Both the position numbers and the translations under genes were made by a program. Shown in pieces: positions 28,208-40,716 of a stretch of DNA of 49,510 nucleotides (positions are counted from its first letter, which is position 1; each line of letters starts with the position of its first letter). Where the stretch lies: the NCBI RefSeq assembly GCF_004359965.1, contig NZ_SMRQ01000021.1, positions 1 through 49,510 on the forward strand. Direction: 5' to 3'. A model generated the notes under the pieces. That model worked only from the letters and a program-made list of their open reading frames with translations, was not told the DNA's origin and made no database searches. Origin of the DNA: Cognatilysobacter segetis (lineage in GTDB: Bacteria > Pseudomonadota > Gammaproteobacteria > Xanthomonadales > Xanthomonadaceae).

Positions 28208-28228
28208 TTGTCTCAACTCCTGAGACAA
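28208..28228. promoter_or_regulatory. Perfect 21-bp palindrome, operator-like
   Basis: TTGTCTCA, five bases, then TGAGACAA: perfect eight-bp arms. No U tract follows on either strand, so an operator for a dimeric regulator is more likely than a terminator. It lies about 110 bases upstream of the mraZ -35. Confidence 0.5.
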
Positions 28229-28238
28229 AACAGCAGCT

Positions 28239-28247
28239 TGTGGATAA
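28239..28247 (-). promoter_or_regulatory. Perfect-consensus DnaA box
   Basis: TGTGGATAA on the plus strand is the exact complement of the DnaA box TTATCCACA. It lies 71 bases upstream of the mraZ -35. A single box in AT-richer DNA may bind DnaA as a regulator. Confidence 0.5.
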
Positions 28248-28317
28248 AGTTTGAACAAGTCTCTCAAGTGTGCCGCAAGTCGTTGACTTCACTTACAAAA
28301 ATGACCGCTTGGGATTG

Positions 28318-28346
28318 TTGACAACCCCTCGGGTGGGGCATAAGGT
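28318..28346 (+). promoter_or_regulatory. Promoter of the mraZ-dcw operon
   Basis: Perfect -35 TTGACA (28318-28323), a 17-base spacer and a weaker -10 TAAGGT (28341-28346). It is the best sigma-70 match in the window, and the first MraZ-type repeat begins at its last base. Confidence 0.7.
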
Positions 28347-28380
28347 GGGTCCACGTGGGAAAACCGGGTCTTTCGTGGTT
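28346..28380 (+). promoter_or_regulatory. MraZ-type operator repeats
   Basis: TGGGT at 28346, TGGGA at 28356 and TGGTT at 28376 share a ten-base phase; the 28366 position (GGGTC) is degenerate. In E. coli and other bacteria MraZ represses its own operon by binding TGGGN repeats at ten-base spacing. The site overlaps the -10 and start region, which fits autorepression. Confidence 0.6.
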
Positions 28381-28433
28381 TTCTTTCTCCGATCAAGCCC
28401 GCGTGAAGACGGGTGACCGAAGGGGACAGGTCC

Positions 28434-28880
28434 GTGTTTCAGGGCGAAACCGCCATCACCATCGATGACAAAGGCCGGCTGGCGGTTCCCACCGCCTACC
28501 GCGACGTCATCGCGCGCGAATGCGGCGGGCGCCTGGTCATCACCTACAACCCTTTCGAGTCGGGCTCGCTCTACCTCTATCCGGTGACCGTCTGGGAGCG
28601 CGTGCGCGACCAGGTCAACGCGCTGCCGCGGACCAAGCGCACCAGCCGCACCTTCCAGCTGAAGCTGGTCGGCGCCGCCACCTTCGTCGAGCCCGATGCC
28701 AACGGCCGCATCGGCGTGCCGGCCACGCATCGCGCGGCGGTGGGCATCGAGAAGCGCGCCGTGCTGCTCGGCATGGGCGACAAGTTCGAACTGTGGAGCG
28801 AGCAGGCGCATCACGCTCAGATCCGTCAGGTGATCACCGACGAGGATCTGAGCGACGGCCTGCTGGATCTTCAGCTGTGA
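28434..28880 (+). CDS. mraZ: Transcriptional regulator MraZ
   Basis: DNA-binding regulator of the dcw operon, 148 residues. Two AbrB-like half domains are seen: [21 protein letters not shown] near the start and [21 protein letters not shown] in the middle. Both carry the conserved D-x-x-GR motif. I chose GTG 28434 because it gives the family start M-F-Q-G-E-T; a GTG seven codons upstream is in frame but less likely. It follows phased TGGGN repeats that are its probable operator. The end overlaps rsmH. Confidence 0.95.
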   Translation: MFQGETAITIDDKGRLAVPTAYRDVIARECGGRLVITYNPFESGSLYLYPVTVWERVRDQVNALPRTKRTSRTFQLKLVGAATFVEPDANGRIGVPATHRAAVGIEKRAVLLGMGDKFELWSEQAHHAQIRQVITDEDLSDGLLDLQL

Positions 28881-29830
28881 CGGCCGGTGGCATGGGACGC
28901 ACGGCGTCCGCAGGCCACCTCCCGGTGATGTACGCGCAGGTCCTGGACGGCCTGCGGGTGGTGGGGGATGGAACGTATCTGGACGGCACGTTCGGTCGCG
29001 GCGGGCATGCCCGCGGCGTACTCGATCAACTGGGGCCCGATGGGCGACTGCTGGTGATGGACAAGGATCCCGAGGCGATCGCCGTCGCCGAGCGCGAGTT
29101 CGGCGCCGATCCGCGCGTGTCCATCTTCCGCGGCAGCTTCGCGCAGCTCGCCGGCTGGGACGCGACCGCGGCCGGCCTCGACGGCGTGCTGTTCGACCTC
29201 GGCGTGTCCTCGCCGCAACTCGACGTCGCCGAGCGCGGCTTCTCGTTCGGCAAGGACGGCCCGCTCGACATGCGCATGGACCCCGAGTCCGGCGTCAGCG
29301 CGGCGGAGTGGATCAACACCGCTTCGGAGAAGGAGATCGCCGACGTGCTGTGGACGTTCGGCGAGGAGCGCCAGAGCCGGCGCATCGCGCGGGCCATCGT
29401 GGCGCGCCGCGGCGACGCACGCATCGAGCGCACGGCGCAGCTCGCCGACCTCATCGCGTCGGTGATGCCGCGCGGCGATTCGAAGATCCATCCGGCCACG
29501 CGCTCGTTCCAGGCCATCCGCATCTTCATCAACCGCGAGCTCGGCGACCTCGAGGACGGCCTCGACGCCGCGATGGCGCGCCTGAAGCCGGGTGGGCGCC
29601 TCGCGGTGATCAGCTTCCAGTCGCTGGAAGACCGTATCGTCAAGCAGTTCATCGCGCGCCACGCGAAGGCACCGGCGGGCAATCGCCGCATGCCGGTGGA
29701 AGCCGAGTTCACGCCGACGCTGCGTGACGTCAGCGGCGCGCTCAAGGCGACCGACGCCGAGATCGCGGCCAATCCGCGCGCGCGCAGCGCGGTGCTTCGC
29801 GTGGCGGAAAAGCTCGGAGCCGCCGCATGA
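28877..29830 (+). CDS. rsmH: 16S rRNA (cytosine(1402)-N4)-methyltransferase RsmH
   Basis: Adds the N4 methyl to C1402 of 16S rRNA (formerly MraW). The product has about 317 residues. SAM motif I is [14 protein letters not shown], and [30 protein letters not shown] and [14 protein letters not shown] follow, with the C-terminal [14 protein letters not shown]. The GTG at 28877 overlaps the mraZ stop by GTGA. An ATG at 28892 in the same frame gives 312 residues and is an equally good choice, because the conserved part begins at [11 protein letters not shown]. The stop overlaps ftsL. Confidence 0.96.
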   Translation: MTAGGMGRTASAGHLPVMYAQVLDGLRVVGDGTYLDGTFGRGGHARGVLDQLGPDGRLLVMDKDPEAIAVAEREFGADPRVSIFRGSFAQLAGWDATAAGLDGVLFDLGVSSPQLDVAERGFSFGKDGPLDMRMDPESGVSAAEWINTASEKEIADVLWTFGEERQSRRIARAIVARRGDARIERTAQLADLIASVMPRGDSKIHPATRSFQAIRIFINRELGDLEDGLDAAMARLKPGGRLAVISFQSLEDRIVKQFIARHAKAPAGNRRMPVEAEFTPTLRDVSGALKATDAEIAANPRARSAVLRVAEKLGAAA

Positions 29831-30093
29831 TCCTGCGCGTGCTGCTCATGGTGCTGGTGGTGGCCAACGTGGTCACCGCGCTCGCGATCGTCGAGACCCG
29901 CCAGCGGCATCGCCAGCTGTTCATGCAGTCCACGCGGCTGCAGAAGGCGCGCGACGAGCTCAACATCGAATTCGGCCGGCTGCAGCTCGAACAGGCGACG
30001 TGGGCCGAGTCCAACCGCATCGACCAGGTCGCGCGCGACCGCCTGGGCATGAAGTTTCCCGAAGGCGACGACATCGTGGTGATCCGCCCATGA
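29827..30093 (+). CDS. ftsL: Cell division protein FtsL
   Basis: Small bitopic divisome protein of 88 residues that with FtsB and FtsQ activates FtsW-FtsI. One transmembrane helix (about 3-22) is followed by a leucine-zipper coiled coil (about 25-62). The C-terminal [23 protein letters not shown] is typical. It overlaps rsmH and ftsI by four bases each, the normal dcw place. FtsB is not encoded in the window. Confidence 0.95.
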   Translation: MILRVLLMVLVVANVVTALAIVETRQRHRQLFMQSTRLQKARDELNIEFGRLQLEQATWAESNRIDQVARDRLGMKFPEGDDIVVIRP

Positions 30094-31975
30094 GGACGCA
30101 GGGCGACGTCCGCCGCGTGCGCAACGAGCGTCGCCGCGAAGGCGACCCGCTGCGCCGGCTGCGCGCGCTGCTCGGCGGTGGCGGCGGCTCGCGCGGCCGC
30201 GCCCGCGTCGACCTGCGCATGCGCCTGCTCGGCCTCGCGGCGGTCATGGGCCTGTGCTCGTTCGCGCTGGTCGCCCGCGCGTTCTACATCCAGGTGCTCG
30301 ACCGCGACTTCTACGTCGCGCAGGGCCAGGCGCGCAGCCTGCGCGAGCTGCCGATCCCGACCTCGCGCGGCATGGTCACCGACCGCAACGGCGAACCGCT
30401 CGCGGTGTCCACGCCGGTCGAGTCGGTGTGGGGCAATCCGCAGGAACTGCTGAAGGTCCCCGACCGCCTGCCGCAGCTCGCCGCCGCGATCGACGTACCG
30501 CTCGACGTGCTGACGCGCAAGCTCGCGCAGAAGTCGACCAAGGAATTCGTCTACCTCAAGCGCCGCATCAATCCGGACGAGGCGAAGCGGATCCTCGCGC
30601 TCGGCATCCCCGGCGTGTCCAGCCAGCGCGAGTACCGCCGCTTCTACCCGCAGGGCGAAGCGATGGCGCACGTGCTGGGCTTCACCAACGTCGATGACGA
30701 GGGCCAGGAAGGCCTGGAGCTCGCGTTCGACGAATGGCTGCGCGGCAAGCCCGGCGCCAAGCGCGTGCTGCGCGACGGCCGCGGCCACATCATCGAGAAC
30801 GTCGACCTCGTGCGTCCGGCCGAGCCCGGCCGCGACCTCACGCTGACCATCGACCGCCGCATCCAGTTCCTGGCGTACCGCGAGCTGCGCAACGCGATGC
30901 TGTCTCACGGCGCCGCCAGCGGCTCGATCGTCGTCGTCGACGTCGCGACCGGCGAAGTGCTCGCGATGGCCAACCTGCCCGCGTTCAATCCCAACGCCGT
31001 CGGCACCACCGACCGCGACGCGCACCGCAACCGCGCGGTGACCGACGTGCTCGAGCCCGGCTCGACGATGAAGCCGATCACCATCGCCGCGGCACTGACC
31101 AAGGGCATCGTGACGCCTAACTCGCCGATCGACCTGTCGCCGGGCTGGATCAAGCTGGGCCGCTACACGATCCGCGACCACCAGAACTACGGGATGCAGA
31201 CGGTCACGGGCGTCATCACCAAGAGCTCGAACGTCGGCGCGACCAAGATCTCGGCCCGGTTGGACGACCAGTACTTCTACGACTTCATCCGCAAGTTCGG
31301 CTACGGCAGCAAGCCCGGCAGCGGCTTTCCCGGCGAGTCGTCGGGCGTGCTGCCGTCGCCGGCGCGCTGGAGCGGCTCGTCGAAGGCGACGATCTCGTAC
31401 GGCTACGGCCTGTCGGCCACGCCGCTGCAGATCGCGATGGCGTACGCGGCGCTCGCGAACGGTGGCGTCATGAACACGCCGACGTTCGTCAAGGGCGAGC
31501 ACGGGCCGCGCAAGCAGGTGGTGGATCCGGTCGTCGCGCACGAAGTCATGAAGATGATGCAGACGGTGACCGAGAAGGGCGGCACCGCGACGCAGGGCGC
31601 GATCCTCGGCTACCACGTCGCCGGCAAGACGGGCACCGCGCGCATGTTCAACGGCCGCGGCGGCTACCTGCAGCGCTACATCGCGTACTTCGCGGGCGTG
31701 GTGCCGGTCGACAACCCGCGCTTCGCCACCGTCGTCGTCGTCAACGACCCCGATCCGGCGAAGGGCGGCTACTTCGGCGGCCTCGTCTCGGCGCCCGTGT
31801 TCAAGTCGGTGATGGAAGGCTCGCTGCGCCTCATGGACGTGCCGCCGGACGACATCGAAACGTGGCTGGCCGCGCAGGACAAGGCGATGGGCAAGCCGAT
31901 CGCCTCCGTCGCGGCGCCGCCGGCGCCCGTCGAGGAGGACATCGACGTGCCGCTCGAAGCGACGCCGGTGACGCC

Positions 31976-31979
<4 letters not shown>
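30090..31979 (+). CDS. ftsI: Septal peptidoglycan transpeptidase FtsI (PBP3)
   Basis: Cross-links septal peptidoglycan with FtsW. The product has 629 residues. A basic cytoplasmic N-terminus with a Gly-rich patch (29-33) precedes a transmembrane helix at about 44-66. The dimerisation domain runs from [15 protein letters not shown]. The transpeptidase domain has SxxK at S325-K328 (PGSTMKP), SSN at 379-381 and KTGT at 513-516. The tail is Pro/Ala-rich. The start overlaps ftsL by ATGA. Confidence 0.97.
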
Positions 31980-33441
<1,462 letters not shown>

Positions 33442-33445
<4 letters not shown>

Positions 33446-34818
33446 GGCCGCTGACGCTTTCGCAGATCGCCGCGATGACGGCCGGCCGCGTGGTCGGCGA
33501 GGACATCACGGTCGAGCGCCTGCTCACCGATACGCGCGGCCTGGCGAGCGTCGAGCCCGCCGTCCGCGCATCGAGCCTGTTCGTCGCGCTGAAGGGCGAG
33601 CGCTTCGACGGCCACGACCATCTGGGCGCGGCCGCCGACGCGGGAATCGGTGCCGCACTGGTATCGCGCGTCGAGGGCGAACTGCCGCAGGTGCTGGTCG
33701 GCGACACGCAGCTCGCGCTCGCCGACCTTGCGCGCGGGCTGCAGGCCTCGCGCGCTGCGAAGGTCGTCGCGATCACCGGCAGCAACGGCAAGACGAGCGT
33801 CAAGACGCTTACGCTCGCGATCCTCGAGCTCGCTGGCCGTACCTACGGCAACCCGGGCAACCGCAATAACGAGATCGGCCTGCCGCTGGCGGTGATCGAC
33901 GCCCCCGAGGACGCCGAGTTCGCCGTCTACGAGATGGGCGCGGGCCAGCCGGGCGACATCGCCTACCTCACGGCGATCGCGCGGCCGGACGTGTCGATCG
34001 TCAACAACATCGCGCCGGCGCACCTGGAGCGCATGGGCTCGCTGCTCGGCGTGGCCGACACCAAGGCGGCGATCTACGACGCGCTGCCGGAGCACGGCGT
34101 CGCGGTGATCAATGCCGACGACGCGTTCGCACCGTATTTCGCCGAGCGCGCGAAGGGTCGCCGGCACATCCGCTTCGGGCTGGAGGCCAGCGCCGACGTC
34201 ACCGCGCGCGACATCGCGCTCAGCGAGGACGGCTCGACCTTCACGATGGTCACGCCGCAGGGCGAGGCCGCCGTCGAAATCGCGATGCCCGGCCGCCACA
34301 ACGTGCGCAACGCGCTGGCCGCGGCATCGCTCGCGCTCGGCGCGGGCGTGCCGCTGGCGACGATCGTGCGCGGACTCGCCGCGGCGCGTCCGGTCGCCGG
34401 CCGCCTGGTCACGCATCGCCTGCCCAACGGCGCGACGCTGATCGACGACAGTTACAACGCTAATCCCGGTTCGGTCGGCGCCGCCATCGACGCGCTGGCC
34501 GCGATGCCGGGCGCGTCCTGGCTCGTGCTCGGCGACATGCGCGAGCTCGGCGACGATGCGGAGGCGCTGCACGCGCAGGTCGGCACCCGCGCACGCGAGG
34601 CCGGGCTGGCGCGCCTCTACACGCTGGGCCCGCTGAGCGCCGCCGCGGCGCGCGCGTTCGGCGCCGACGCCCGTCATTTCGAAACCCACGATGCCCTTGC
34701 CGATGCGCTGCGCGCGGACCTGCCGTCCGATGCGCGCGTGCTGGTGAAGGGATCGCGTGGCAGCGCGATGGACCGCATCGTCGCCGCCCTCCTGTCCGGA
34801 ACCCCGCATGCTGCTTGA
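33442..34818 (+). CDS. murF: UDP-MurNAc-tripeptide:D-Ala-D-Ala ligase MurF
   Basis: Adds D-Ala-D-Ala to complete the UDP-MurNAc-pentapeptide. The product has 458 residues. The ATP loop is TGSNGKTS (112-119). [44 protein letters not shown] and [11 protein letters not shown] are all MurF hallmarks. It overlaps murE by four bases and mraY by 11 bases. Confidence 0.97.
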
Positions 34819-35896
34819 ACTCACCCGCTGGCTGGAACAGCTGCAGAGCCACTTCGGCCTGTTCGGCTACCTCACGTTCCGCGGCATCCTGTCCGCGCTG
34901 ACCTCGCTGTTCCTGTCGCTCTGGATCGGGCCGGCCGTGATCCGCCGGCTGGGCCAGCTCAAGGCGGGCGGCCAGCCGATCCGCAAGGACGGCCCGCAGT
35001 CGCACTTCTCCAAGGCGGGCACGCCCACGATGGGCGGCGCGCTGATCCTGCTGACGGTGCTGGCCTCGGTGCTGCTCTGGGCCGACCTGCGCAACCGCTA
35101 CATCTGGCTGGTGCTGGCGGTGATGGTGGCGTTCGGCGCGATCGGCTGGTGGGACGACTGGATCAAGATCGTGCGCCGCGACCCGAACGGCATGCGCTCG
35201 CGCACCAAGTACCTGCTGCAGTCGATCTTCGGCCTGGCCGCCGGCCTGTTCCTGTACTACACCGCCGACGCCCCGGCGGCGACCACGTTCTACATCCCGC
35301 TGTTCAAGCAGATCGCGCTGCCGCTGGTGAGCGTGTCGTTCGTGCTGATCGCCTACCTGTGGATCGTCGGGTTCTCCAATGCGGTGAACCTCACCGACGG
35401 CCTCGACGGCCTGGCGATCATGCCGACCGTGCTGGTCGCCTGCGCGCTCGGCGTGTTCGCGTACGCATCGGGCAACGCCGTGTTCTCCAACTACCTTCAG
35501 ATCCCGCAGGTGCCGGGCGCGGGCGAGCTGATCGTGATCTGCGCGGCGATCGCCGGCGCGGGCCTCGGCTTCCTGTGGTTCAACACCTATCCGGCCATGG
35601 TGTTCATGGGCGACATCGGCGCGCTCGCGCTGGGCGCCGTGCTCGGCACCATCGCGGTGATCGTGCGCCAGGAACTCGTGCTGGTGGTGATGGGCGGCAT
35701 CTTCGTCATCGAGACGCTCTCGGTGATGATCCAGGTGGCCAGCTTCAAGCTCACCGGCAAGCGCGTCTTCAAGATGGCGCCGATCCACCACCACTTCGAG
35801 CTCAAGGGCTGGCCCGAGCCGCGCGTGATCGTGCGCTTCTGGATCATCTCGGTGGTGCTCGTGCTCATCGGCCTGGCCACGTTGAAGGTGCGCTGA
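34808..35896 (+). CDS. mraY: Phospho-MurNAc-pentapeptide transferase MraY
   Basis: Integral membrane enzyme that makes lipid I from UDP-MurNAc-pentapeptide and undecaprenyl phosphate. The product has 362 residues with ten expected transmembrane helices. Active-site segments are [22 protein letters not shown] and the loop [16 protein letters not shown] 34808 sits inside the end of murF. The stop shares one base with the ftsW start (TGATG), which leaves no room for murD, normally found here in other gammaproteobacteria. Confidence 0.97.
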   Translation: MLLELTRWLEQLQSHFGLFGYLTFRGILSALTSLFLSLWIGPAVIRRLGQLKAGGQPIRKDGPQSHFSKAGTPTMGGALILLTVLASVLLWADLRNRYIWLVLAVMVAFGAIGWWDDWIKIVRRDPNGMRSRTKYLLQSIFGLAAGLFLYYTADAPAATTFYIPLFKQIALPLVSVSFVLIAYLWIVGFSNAVNLTDGLDGLAIMPTVLVACALGVFAYASGNAVFSNYLQIPQVPGAGELIVICAAIAGAGLGFLWFNTYPAMVFMGDIGALALGAVLGTIAVIVRQELVLVVMGGIFVIETLSVMIQVASFKLTGKRVFKMAPIHHHFELKGWPEPRVIVRFWIISVVLVLIGLATLKVR

Positions 35897-37212
35897 TGGA
35901 CGCTTCCCGCCAGGCCACCCGCTTCGACGCCATCACCGGTCGCTTCGATCCGTGGCTGCTCGGCCTGATCGGCGCGCTGCTGTGCCTGGGCGTGGTGATG
36001 GTCGGCTCGGCCTCGGTCGCGCAGGCGACCACGCCGACGTACTACCTGACGCGCCACCTGGTGTTCCTCGCCGCCGGTTCGATCGCGGCCGCGGTGGTCA
36101 TGCGCATGGAACTGAAGACGATCGAGCGCTACGCGCAGTGGATGCCGATCGTCGGGCTGGTGCTGCTGCTGGTGGTCGCGGTGCCGGGTCTGGGCGTGAC
36201 CGTGAAGGGCGCGCGTCGCTGGATCAACCTCGGCTTCACCAACTTCCAGCCCGTCGAGGCCGTGAAGCTGATGATGGTCGTGTGGCTCGCGGCCTACCTC
36301 AAGCGCTTCAGCGAGGAAGTGAGCGCGAGCTGGAAAGCCATCCTCAAGGTGGTGGGCGTGGCATGCGCCTTCGCCGGCGTGCTGCTGGCAGTGCAGAAGG
36401 ACTTCGGCTCGTCCGCGCTGATTCTCGCCATGACCGCGGGCATGCTGGTGCTGGGCGGCGCGAACCTGCCGCGGCTGGTCGGCCCGCTGTTCGCGCTGCT
36501 GCCGGCGCTCGGCGCGATGATCCTGCTCGAGCCCTACCGCGTGCGCCGCCTGACCTCGTTCACCGATCCCTTCAAGGATCCGTTCGGTGACGGCTACCAG
36601 CTCGCCAACGCGCTGATGGCCGTCGGCCGCGGCGAATGGTTCGGCGCCGGGCTCGGTGCGTCCGTGCACAAGCTGTCGTACCTGCCCGAAGCGCATACCG
36701 ACTTCATCATGGCGGTGATCGCCGAAGAACTCGGCTTCGTCGGCGTGTGCCTGGTGGTCGTCCTGTACGCGGGCCTGGTCACGCGCGCGCTGTGGGTCGG
36801 CCTGCAGTGCATGGAGATGCGCCGCCACTTCGCCGGCTACTGCGCCTTCGGCATCGCGCTGTGGATCGGCATCCAGAGCACGGTGTCGATCGGCGTCAAC
36901 CTCGGCCTGCTGCCGACCAAGGGCCTGACGCTGCCGCTGATCTCCTACGGCGGCTCGTCGTTCGCGATGACGCTCGCGGCGATGGGCCTGCTGCTGCGCA
37001 TTTCCTACGAACTCGAACGCGCACGCCGCCAGGTCGCGCTGCGCCGGGACACGGTCGGCACGACGCCGTCGCCGTCGACGCCCGCCCCGGTGCGCGCGAG
37101 CACGGCGGCCGCGGCGCCGGCGAGCGTCAGCCCGCTCGCGCGCAACGAGCCGCGCGGCACCAATCGCCTGCGCCCGCGCGTCGAGCCCACCTTCGGACGG
37201 CACAGCGCATGA
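35896..37212 (+). CDS. ftsW: Septal peptidoglycan polymerase FtsW
   Basis: SEDS-family glycosyltransferase that polymerises lipid II at the septum as partner of FtsI. The product has 438 residues with about ten transmembrane helices. The conserved [45 protein letters not shown] and [13 protein letters not shown] are present. The cytoplasmic tail after about 375 is rich in Pro, Ala, Ser and Arg and longer than in E. coli. It starts within the mraY stop. Confidence 0.97.
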   Translation: MDASRQATRFDAITGRFDPWLLGLIGALLCLGVVMVGSASVAQATTPTYYLTRHLVFLAAGSIAAAVVMRMELKTIERYAQWMPIVGLVLLLVVAVPGLGVTVKGARRWINLGFTNFQPVEAVKLMMVVWLAAYLKRFSEEVSASWKAILKVVGVACAFAGVLLAVQKDFGSSALILAMTAGMLVLGGANLPRLVGPLFALLPALGAMILLEPYRVRRLTSFTDPFKDPFGDGYQLANALMAVGRGEWFGAGLGASVHKLSYLPEAHTDFIMAVIAEELGFVGVCLVVVLYAGLVTRALWVGLQCMEMRRHFAGYCAFGIALWIGIQSTVSIGVNLGLLPTKGLTLPLISYGGSSFAMTLAAMGLLLRISYELERARRQVALRRDTVGTTPSPSTPAPVRASTAAAAPASVSPLARNEPRGTNRLRPRVEPTFGRHSA

Positions 37213-38303
37213 CCGGCGCGCGCGCCCACGCGGACGTGATGATCCTGGCCGGCGGCACCGGCGGGCACATCTTTCCCGGCCTCGCCGTCGCGCACGAGCT
37301 TCGCCGTCGCGGCATCGCCGTCGGCTGGCTCGGTAGCGAGGGCGGCATGGAGACGCGGCTGGTGCCGCAGCACGGGATCGACGTGGACACGATCGCGATC
37401 CGCGGCGTGCGCGGCAAAGGCATCGCGACGCTTATCCGCGCGCCGTTCAAGCTGCTGTCGGCGGTGTCGGCCGCGCGCGCCGTGCTGTCGCGTCGCGGGC
37501 CGCAGGCGGTGATCAGCTTCGGCGGCTTCGCCGCGGGCCCCGGCGGCCTCGCCGCCAAGCTGGCCGGCATCCCGCTGTACGTGCACGAACAGAACCGCGC
37601 ACCCGGCATGACCAACCGCGTGCTGTCGAAGATGGCGCGCCGCGTGCTCACCGGCTTTCCCGGCACGTTCGCGAGCGAGGCGGTGGTCGGCAATCCCGTG
37701 CGCGAGGCGATCGCGCAGGTCGCGCCGCCCTCACAACGCTTCGATGGACGCAGCGGCCCGCTGCGCCTGCTCGTGCTCGGCGGCAGCCAGGGCGCGGCCG
37801 CGCTCAACCGCGACGTGCCGGCGGCGCTCGCGTCGCTGGGCGATCGCGCGCGGTGGCAGGTGCGCCACCAGTGCGGCGAAACGATGGTCGACGCCGCGAC
37901 CGCCGCCTACCGCGATGCCGGCGTCGACGCGTCGGTCGAGCCGTTCATCGCCGACATGGCCGCCGCCTATGCCGAAGCCGACCTCGTCGTCTGCCGCGCG
38001 GGTGCGCTCACGCTCGCGGAACTCTGCGCGGTCGGCGTGGCCAGCGTGCTGGTGCCGTTTCCGCAGGCGGTGGACGATCACCAGACCAAGAACGCGCAGT
38101 TCCTCGTCGAGCGCGGCGCCGCGCGCCTGCTGCCGCAGGGCGCCCACCTCGCCGCGCAGCTTGCCGACACCCTCGACTCGCTCGGCTCGCGGGACGCGCT
38201 GCGCCCGATGGCCGATGCCGCCCGCGCGCTCGCGCGCCCCGACGCGGCCGTCCGCGTCGCCGATTTCGTGATGGAAACGATCGACATGGAACGCGCCGCA
38301 TGA
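37209..38303 (+). CDS. murG: UDP-GlcNAc:lipid I GlcNAc transferase MurG
   Basis: GT-B enzyme at the inner face of the cytoplasmic membrane that makes lipid II. The product has 364 residues. The Gly-rich loop is [16 protein letters not shown] (GGTGGH at 15-20). [39 protein letters not shown] and [10 protein letters not shown] are the donor-site signatures, with [14 protein letters not shown]. It overlaps ftsW and murC by four bases each. Confidence 0.97.
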   Translation: MTGARAHADVMILAGGTGGHIFPGLAVAHELRRRGIAVGWLGSEGGMETRLVPQHGIDVDTIAIRGVRGKGIATLIRAPFKLLSAVSAARAVLSRRGPQAVISFGGFAAGPGGLAAKLAGIPLYVHEQNRAPGMTNRVLSKMARRVLTGFPGTFASEAVVGNPVREAIAQVAPPSQRFDGRSGPLRLLVLGGSQGAAALNRDVPAALASLGDRARWQVRHQCGETMVDAATAAYRDAGVDASVEPFIADMAAAYAEADLVVCRAGALTLAELCAVGVASVLVPFPQAVDDHQTKNAQFLVERGAARLLPQGAHLAAQLADTLDSLGSRDALRPMADAARALARPDAAVRVADFVMETIDMERAA

Positions 38304-39736
38304 TCCCCACGCATCGCCACCGCCTGCTCGAGGATCCCGCGAAGGGCGGCGCCCGCGTGCATTTCGTCGGCATCGGCGGCGTGGGCATGAGCGGCATCGC
38401 CGAGGTCATGTGCACGCTCGGCTACAACGTGTCCGGCTCGGACAACGCCGACAACGCGGTGACGCGCCGCCTCGCCAAGCTCGGCATCAGCGTGCACCGG
38501 GGCCACGATGCGAAGAACGTCGACGGCGTGGAATGCCTGGTGGTGTCGAGCGCGATCAAGCCCGACAACCCGGAGCTGATGGCGGCGCGCGCGCAGCGCA
38601 TCCCGATCGTCCCGCGCGCCGAGATGCTCGCCGAGCTGATGCGCTTCAAGCGCGGCATCGCGATCGCCGGCACGCACGGCAAGACCACCACCACCTCGCT
38701 CACCGCCAGCGTGCTGGGCGAGGGCGGCATCGACCCGACCTTCGTCATCGGCGGCCAGCTGCTCGCCGCCGGTGCCAACGCCAGGCTGGGCGGCGGCGAC
38801 TGGCTGGTCGCGGAGGCCGACGAGTCCGACGGCAGCTTCCTGCGCCTCAACCCGCAGATCGCGGTCGTCACCAACATCGACGCCGACCACCTCGAGAACT
38901 ACGGCGGCGACTTCGCCAAGGTGCAGGTGGCGTTCGACGAGTTCCTGCACCGCCTGCCGTTCTACGGCCTCGCGGTGCTGTGCATCGACGATCTGGAAGT
39001 CGCCGCGCTCGCGGCGAAGACCACGCGCCACGTGCTCACCTACGGCTTCGCGCCGGAGGCGGACGTGCGCGCCGAAGACATCGAGCAGGTCGGCGGCCGC
39101 ATGCGGTTCACGCTGTGCTTGCCCGACGGCAAGCGCTGCGGCGTGACGCTCGCGATGCCCGGCCGCCACAACGTGCAGAACGCACTGGCCGCGGCGGCGG
39201 TGGGCTGGCAGCTCGGTGTCGAGCAGCCGGCGATCTGCCGCGCGTTGGAGAACTTCGCGGGCATCGGCCGGCGCTTCAACCTGCTCGCGCAGGTGCCGGT
39301 GGGCGGCGGCACGGTGACGCTGGTCGACGACTACGGCCACCATCCGAAGGAGCTCGACGCGGTGTTCAAGGCCGCGCGCGGCGGCTGGGGCGACAAGCGC
39401 CTCGTGGTCGCGTTCCAGCCGCACCGCTACAGCCGCACGCGCGACCTGTTCGACGACTTCGCGCAGGTACTCAGCGAAGTCGACGTGCTGGTGCTGACCG
39501 AGGTCTATCCCGCGGGCGAGGCGCCGATCGCCGGCGCCGACGCGAAGTCGCTCGCGCGCGCCATCCGCGCGCGCGGCCGCACCGAGCCCGTCGTCGTCGC
39601 GCGCGCCGCGGACCTCGCGCGCGTGCTGCCCGACGTCCTCCACGCCGACGACCTGCTGCTGATGATGGGCGCGGGCGACATCGGCCATGCCGCGCAGCAG
39701 ATCGCCGCGCACGGATTCGAAGGAGCCGGTTCTTGA
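38300..39736 (+). CDS. murC: UDP-N-acetylmuramate:L-alanine ligase MurC
   Basis: Adds the first residue of the stem peptide. The product has 478 residues. The N-domain loop is [16 protein letters not shown], the ATP loop is GTHGKTT (124-130), and [34 protein letters not shown] and [10 protein letters not shown] are all MurC signatures. It overlaps murG by four bases. The stop overlaps the TTG start of ddl. Confidence 0.97.
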   Translation: MIPTHRHRLLEDPAKGGARVHFVGIGGVGMSGIAEVMCTLGYNVSGSDNADNAVTRRLAKLGISVHRGHDAKNVDGVECLVVSSAIKPDNPELMAARAQRIPIVPRAEMLAELMRFKRGIAIAGTHGKTTTTSLTASVLGEGGIDPTFVIGGQLLAAGANARLGGGDWLVAEADESDGSFLRLNPQIAVVTNIDADHLENYGGDFAKVQVAFDEFLHRLPFYGLAVLCIDDLEVAALAAKTTRHVLTYGFAPEADVRAEDIEQVGGRMRFTLCLPDGKRCGVTLAMPGRHNVQNALAAAAVGWQLGVEQPAICRALENFAGIGRRFNLLAQVPVGGGTVTLVDDYGHHPKELDAVFKAARGGWGDKRLVVAFQPHRYSRTRDLFDDFAQVLSEVDVLVLTEVYPAGEAPIAGADAKSLARAIRARGRTEPVVVARAADLARVLPDVLHADDLLLMMGAGDIGHAAQQIAAHGFEGAGS

Positions 39737-40716
39737 GCATCACGATCGTTCCGCCGCGCATCACCGACCCGGCCGCGTTCGGCCGCGTCGCCGTGCTGAT
39801 GGGCGGCACCAGTTCCGAGCGCGAGGTCTCGCTCGACTCCGGCCGCAACGTGCTCGAGGCGCTGCGGTCGAAGGGCGTCGAGGCGTTCGCGGTCGACGGC
39901 ATTCCCGCGCTGGTCGAGGCGATCCGGGAGGGTCGCGTCGATCGCGTCTTCAACATCCTCCACGGCAACAAGGGCGGTGGCGAGGACGGCGTGCTGCAGG
40001 GGCTGCTCGAGGCGCTGCGCGTGCCGTACACGGGCTCGGGCGTGCTGGGCTCGGCGCTGAGCATGGACAAGATCCGCACCAAGCAGGTCTGGCTGAGCCT
40101 GGGCCTGCCGACGCCGCGCTACGTGCGCCTGGCCAAGGGCGACGACGTGCATGCCGCCGCGCGCGATCTCGGCCTGCCGGTGATCGTGAAGCCCTCCTGC
40201 GAAGGTTCCAGCGTCGGCGTCTCGCGCGTGCACGACGACGCGGGCCTCGACGAGGCCGTCGCGCTGGCCGCGCGCTATCCCGGCGAGATGCTGATGGAGC
40301 AGCTCGTCGTCGGCGACGAGCTCACCGTCGCGGTGATCGCGAACGGCGACGACGTGGTCGCGCTGCCGTCGATCCGCATCGTCCCCAAGGGCGAGTGGTA
40401 CGACTACAACGCCAAGTACATCGCCGAGGACACGCAGTACCTCTGCCCGGGCCTGGAAGGCGAGGCCGAGGCGCAGATCCGCCGCCTCGCCGCCGACGCC
40501 TTCAAGGCGGCCGGCTGCGAGGGCTGGGGCCGCGTCGACGTGATGCGCGACCGCACCAGCGGCAGGTTCTACCTCCTCGAAGTCAACACCGCGCCCGGCA
40601 TGACCAGTCACTCGCTGGTGCCCAAGGCCGCGCGACAGGTCGGTATCGAATTCGCCGACCTGTGCTGGCGCGTGCTCGAGTCCTCCTTCGATCGTGATGG
40701 AGGCGTCGCTGCGTGA
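39733..40716 (+). CDS. ddl: D-alanine-D-alanine ligase
   Basis: ATP-grasp enzyme that makes D-Ala-D-Ala for MurF. The product has 327 residues, DdlB type by position. Motifs are [62 protein letters not shown] and [19 protein letters not shown]. In many Ddl proteins the third motif reads HGxxGEDG; here Asn-Lys fills the middle. The start is TTG 39733, with AAGGAG about eight bases upstream and a four-base overlap with murC; no ATG in frame would keep the N-terminal strand. Confidence 0.95.
   Translation: MSITIVPPRITDPAAFGRVAVLMGGTSSEREVSLDSGRNVLEALRSKGVEAFAVDGIPALVEAIREGRVDRVFNILHGNKGGGEDGVLQGLLEALRVPYTGSGVLGSALSMDKIRTKQVWLSLGLPTPRYVRLAKGDDVHAAARDLGLPVIVKPSCEGSSVGVSRVHDDAGLDEAVALAARYPGEMLMEQLVVGDELTVAVIANGDDVVALPSIRIVPKGEWYDYNAKYIAEDTQYLCPGLEGEAEAQIRRLAADAFKAAGCEGWGRVDVMRDRTSGRFYLLEVNTAPGMTSHSLVPKAARQVGIEFADLCWRVLESSFDRDGGVAA

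Larger units (their letters stand above)
28084..28433 (+). promoter_or_regulatory. Regulatory region upstream of the dcw cluster
   Basis: A stretch of 350 bases with no gene, clearly lower in GC from about 28180 on. It contains a 12-bp direct repeat GCGGCCGTAGCG at 28113-28124 and 28157-28168. A 21-bp palindrome lies at 28208-28228, a DnaA-box sequence at 28239-28247, and three CAAGT repeats at 28256-28280. A strong promoter is at 28318-28346, and MraZ-type repeats run from 28346. The leader before the mraZ GTG would be about 80 bases. Confidence 0.75.

Noticed and set aside
27608-28267. Small minus-strand frames over rnpB
   Set aside because: The plus strand is RNase P RNA with all conserved blocks; the frames are incidental.
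35890-35900. Remnant of murD
   Set aside because: mraY and ftsW overlap by one base, so no remnant can lie between them.
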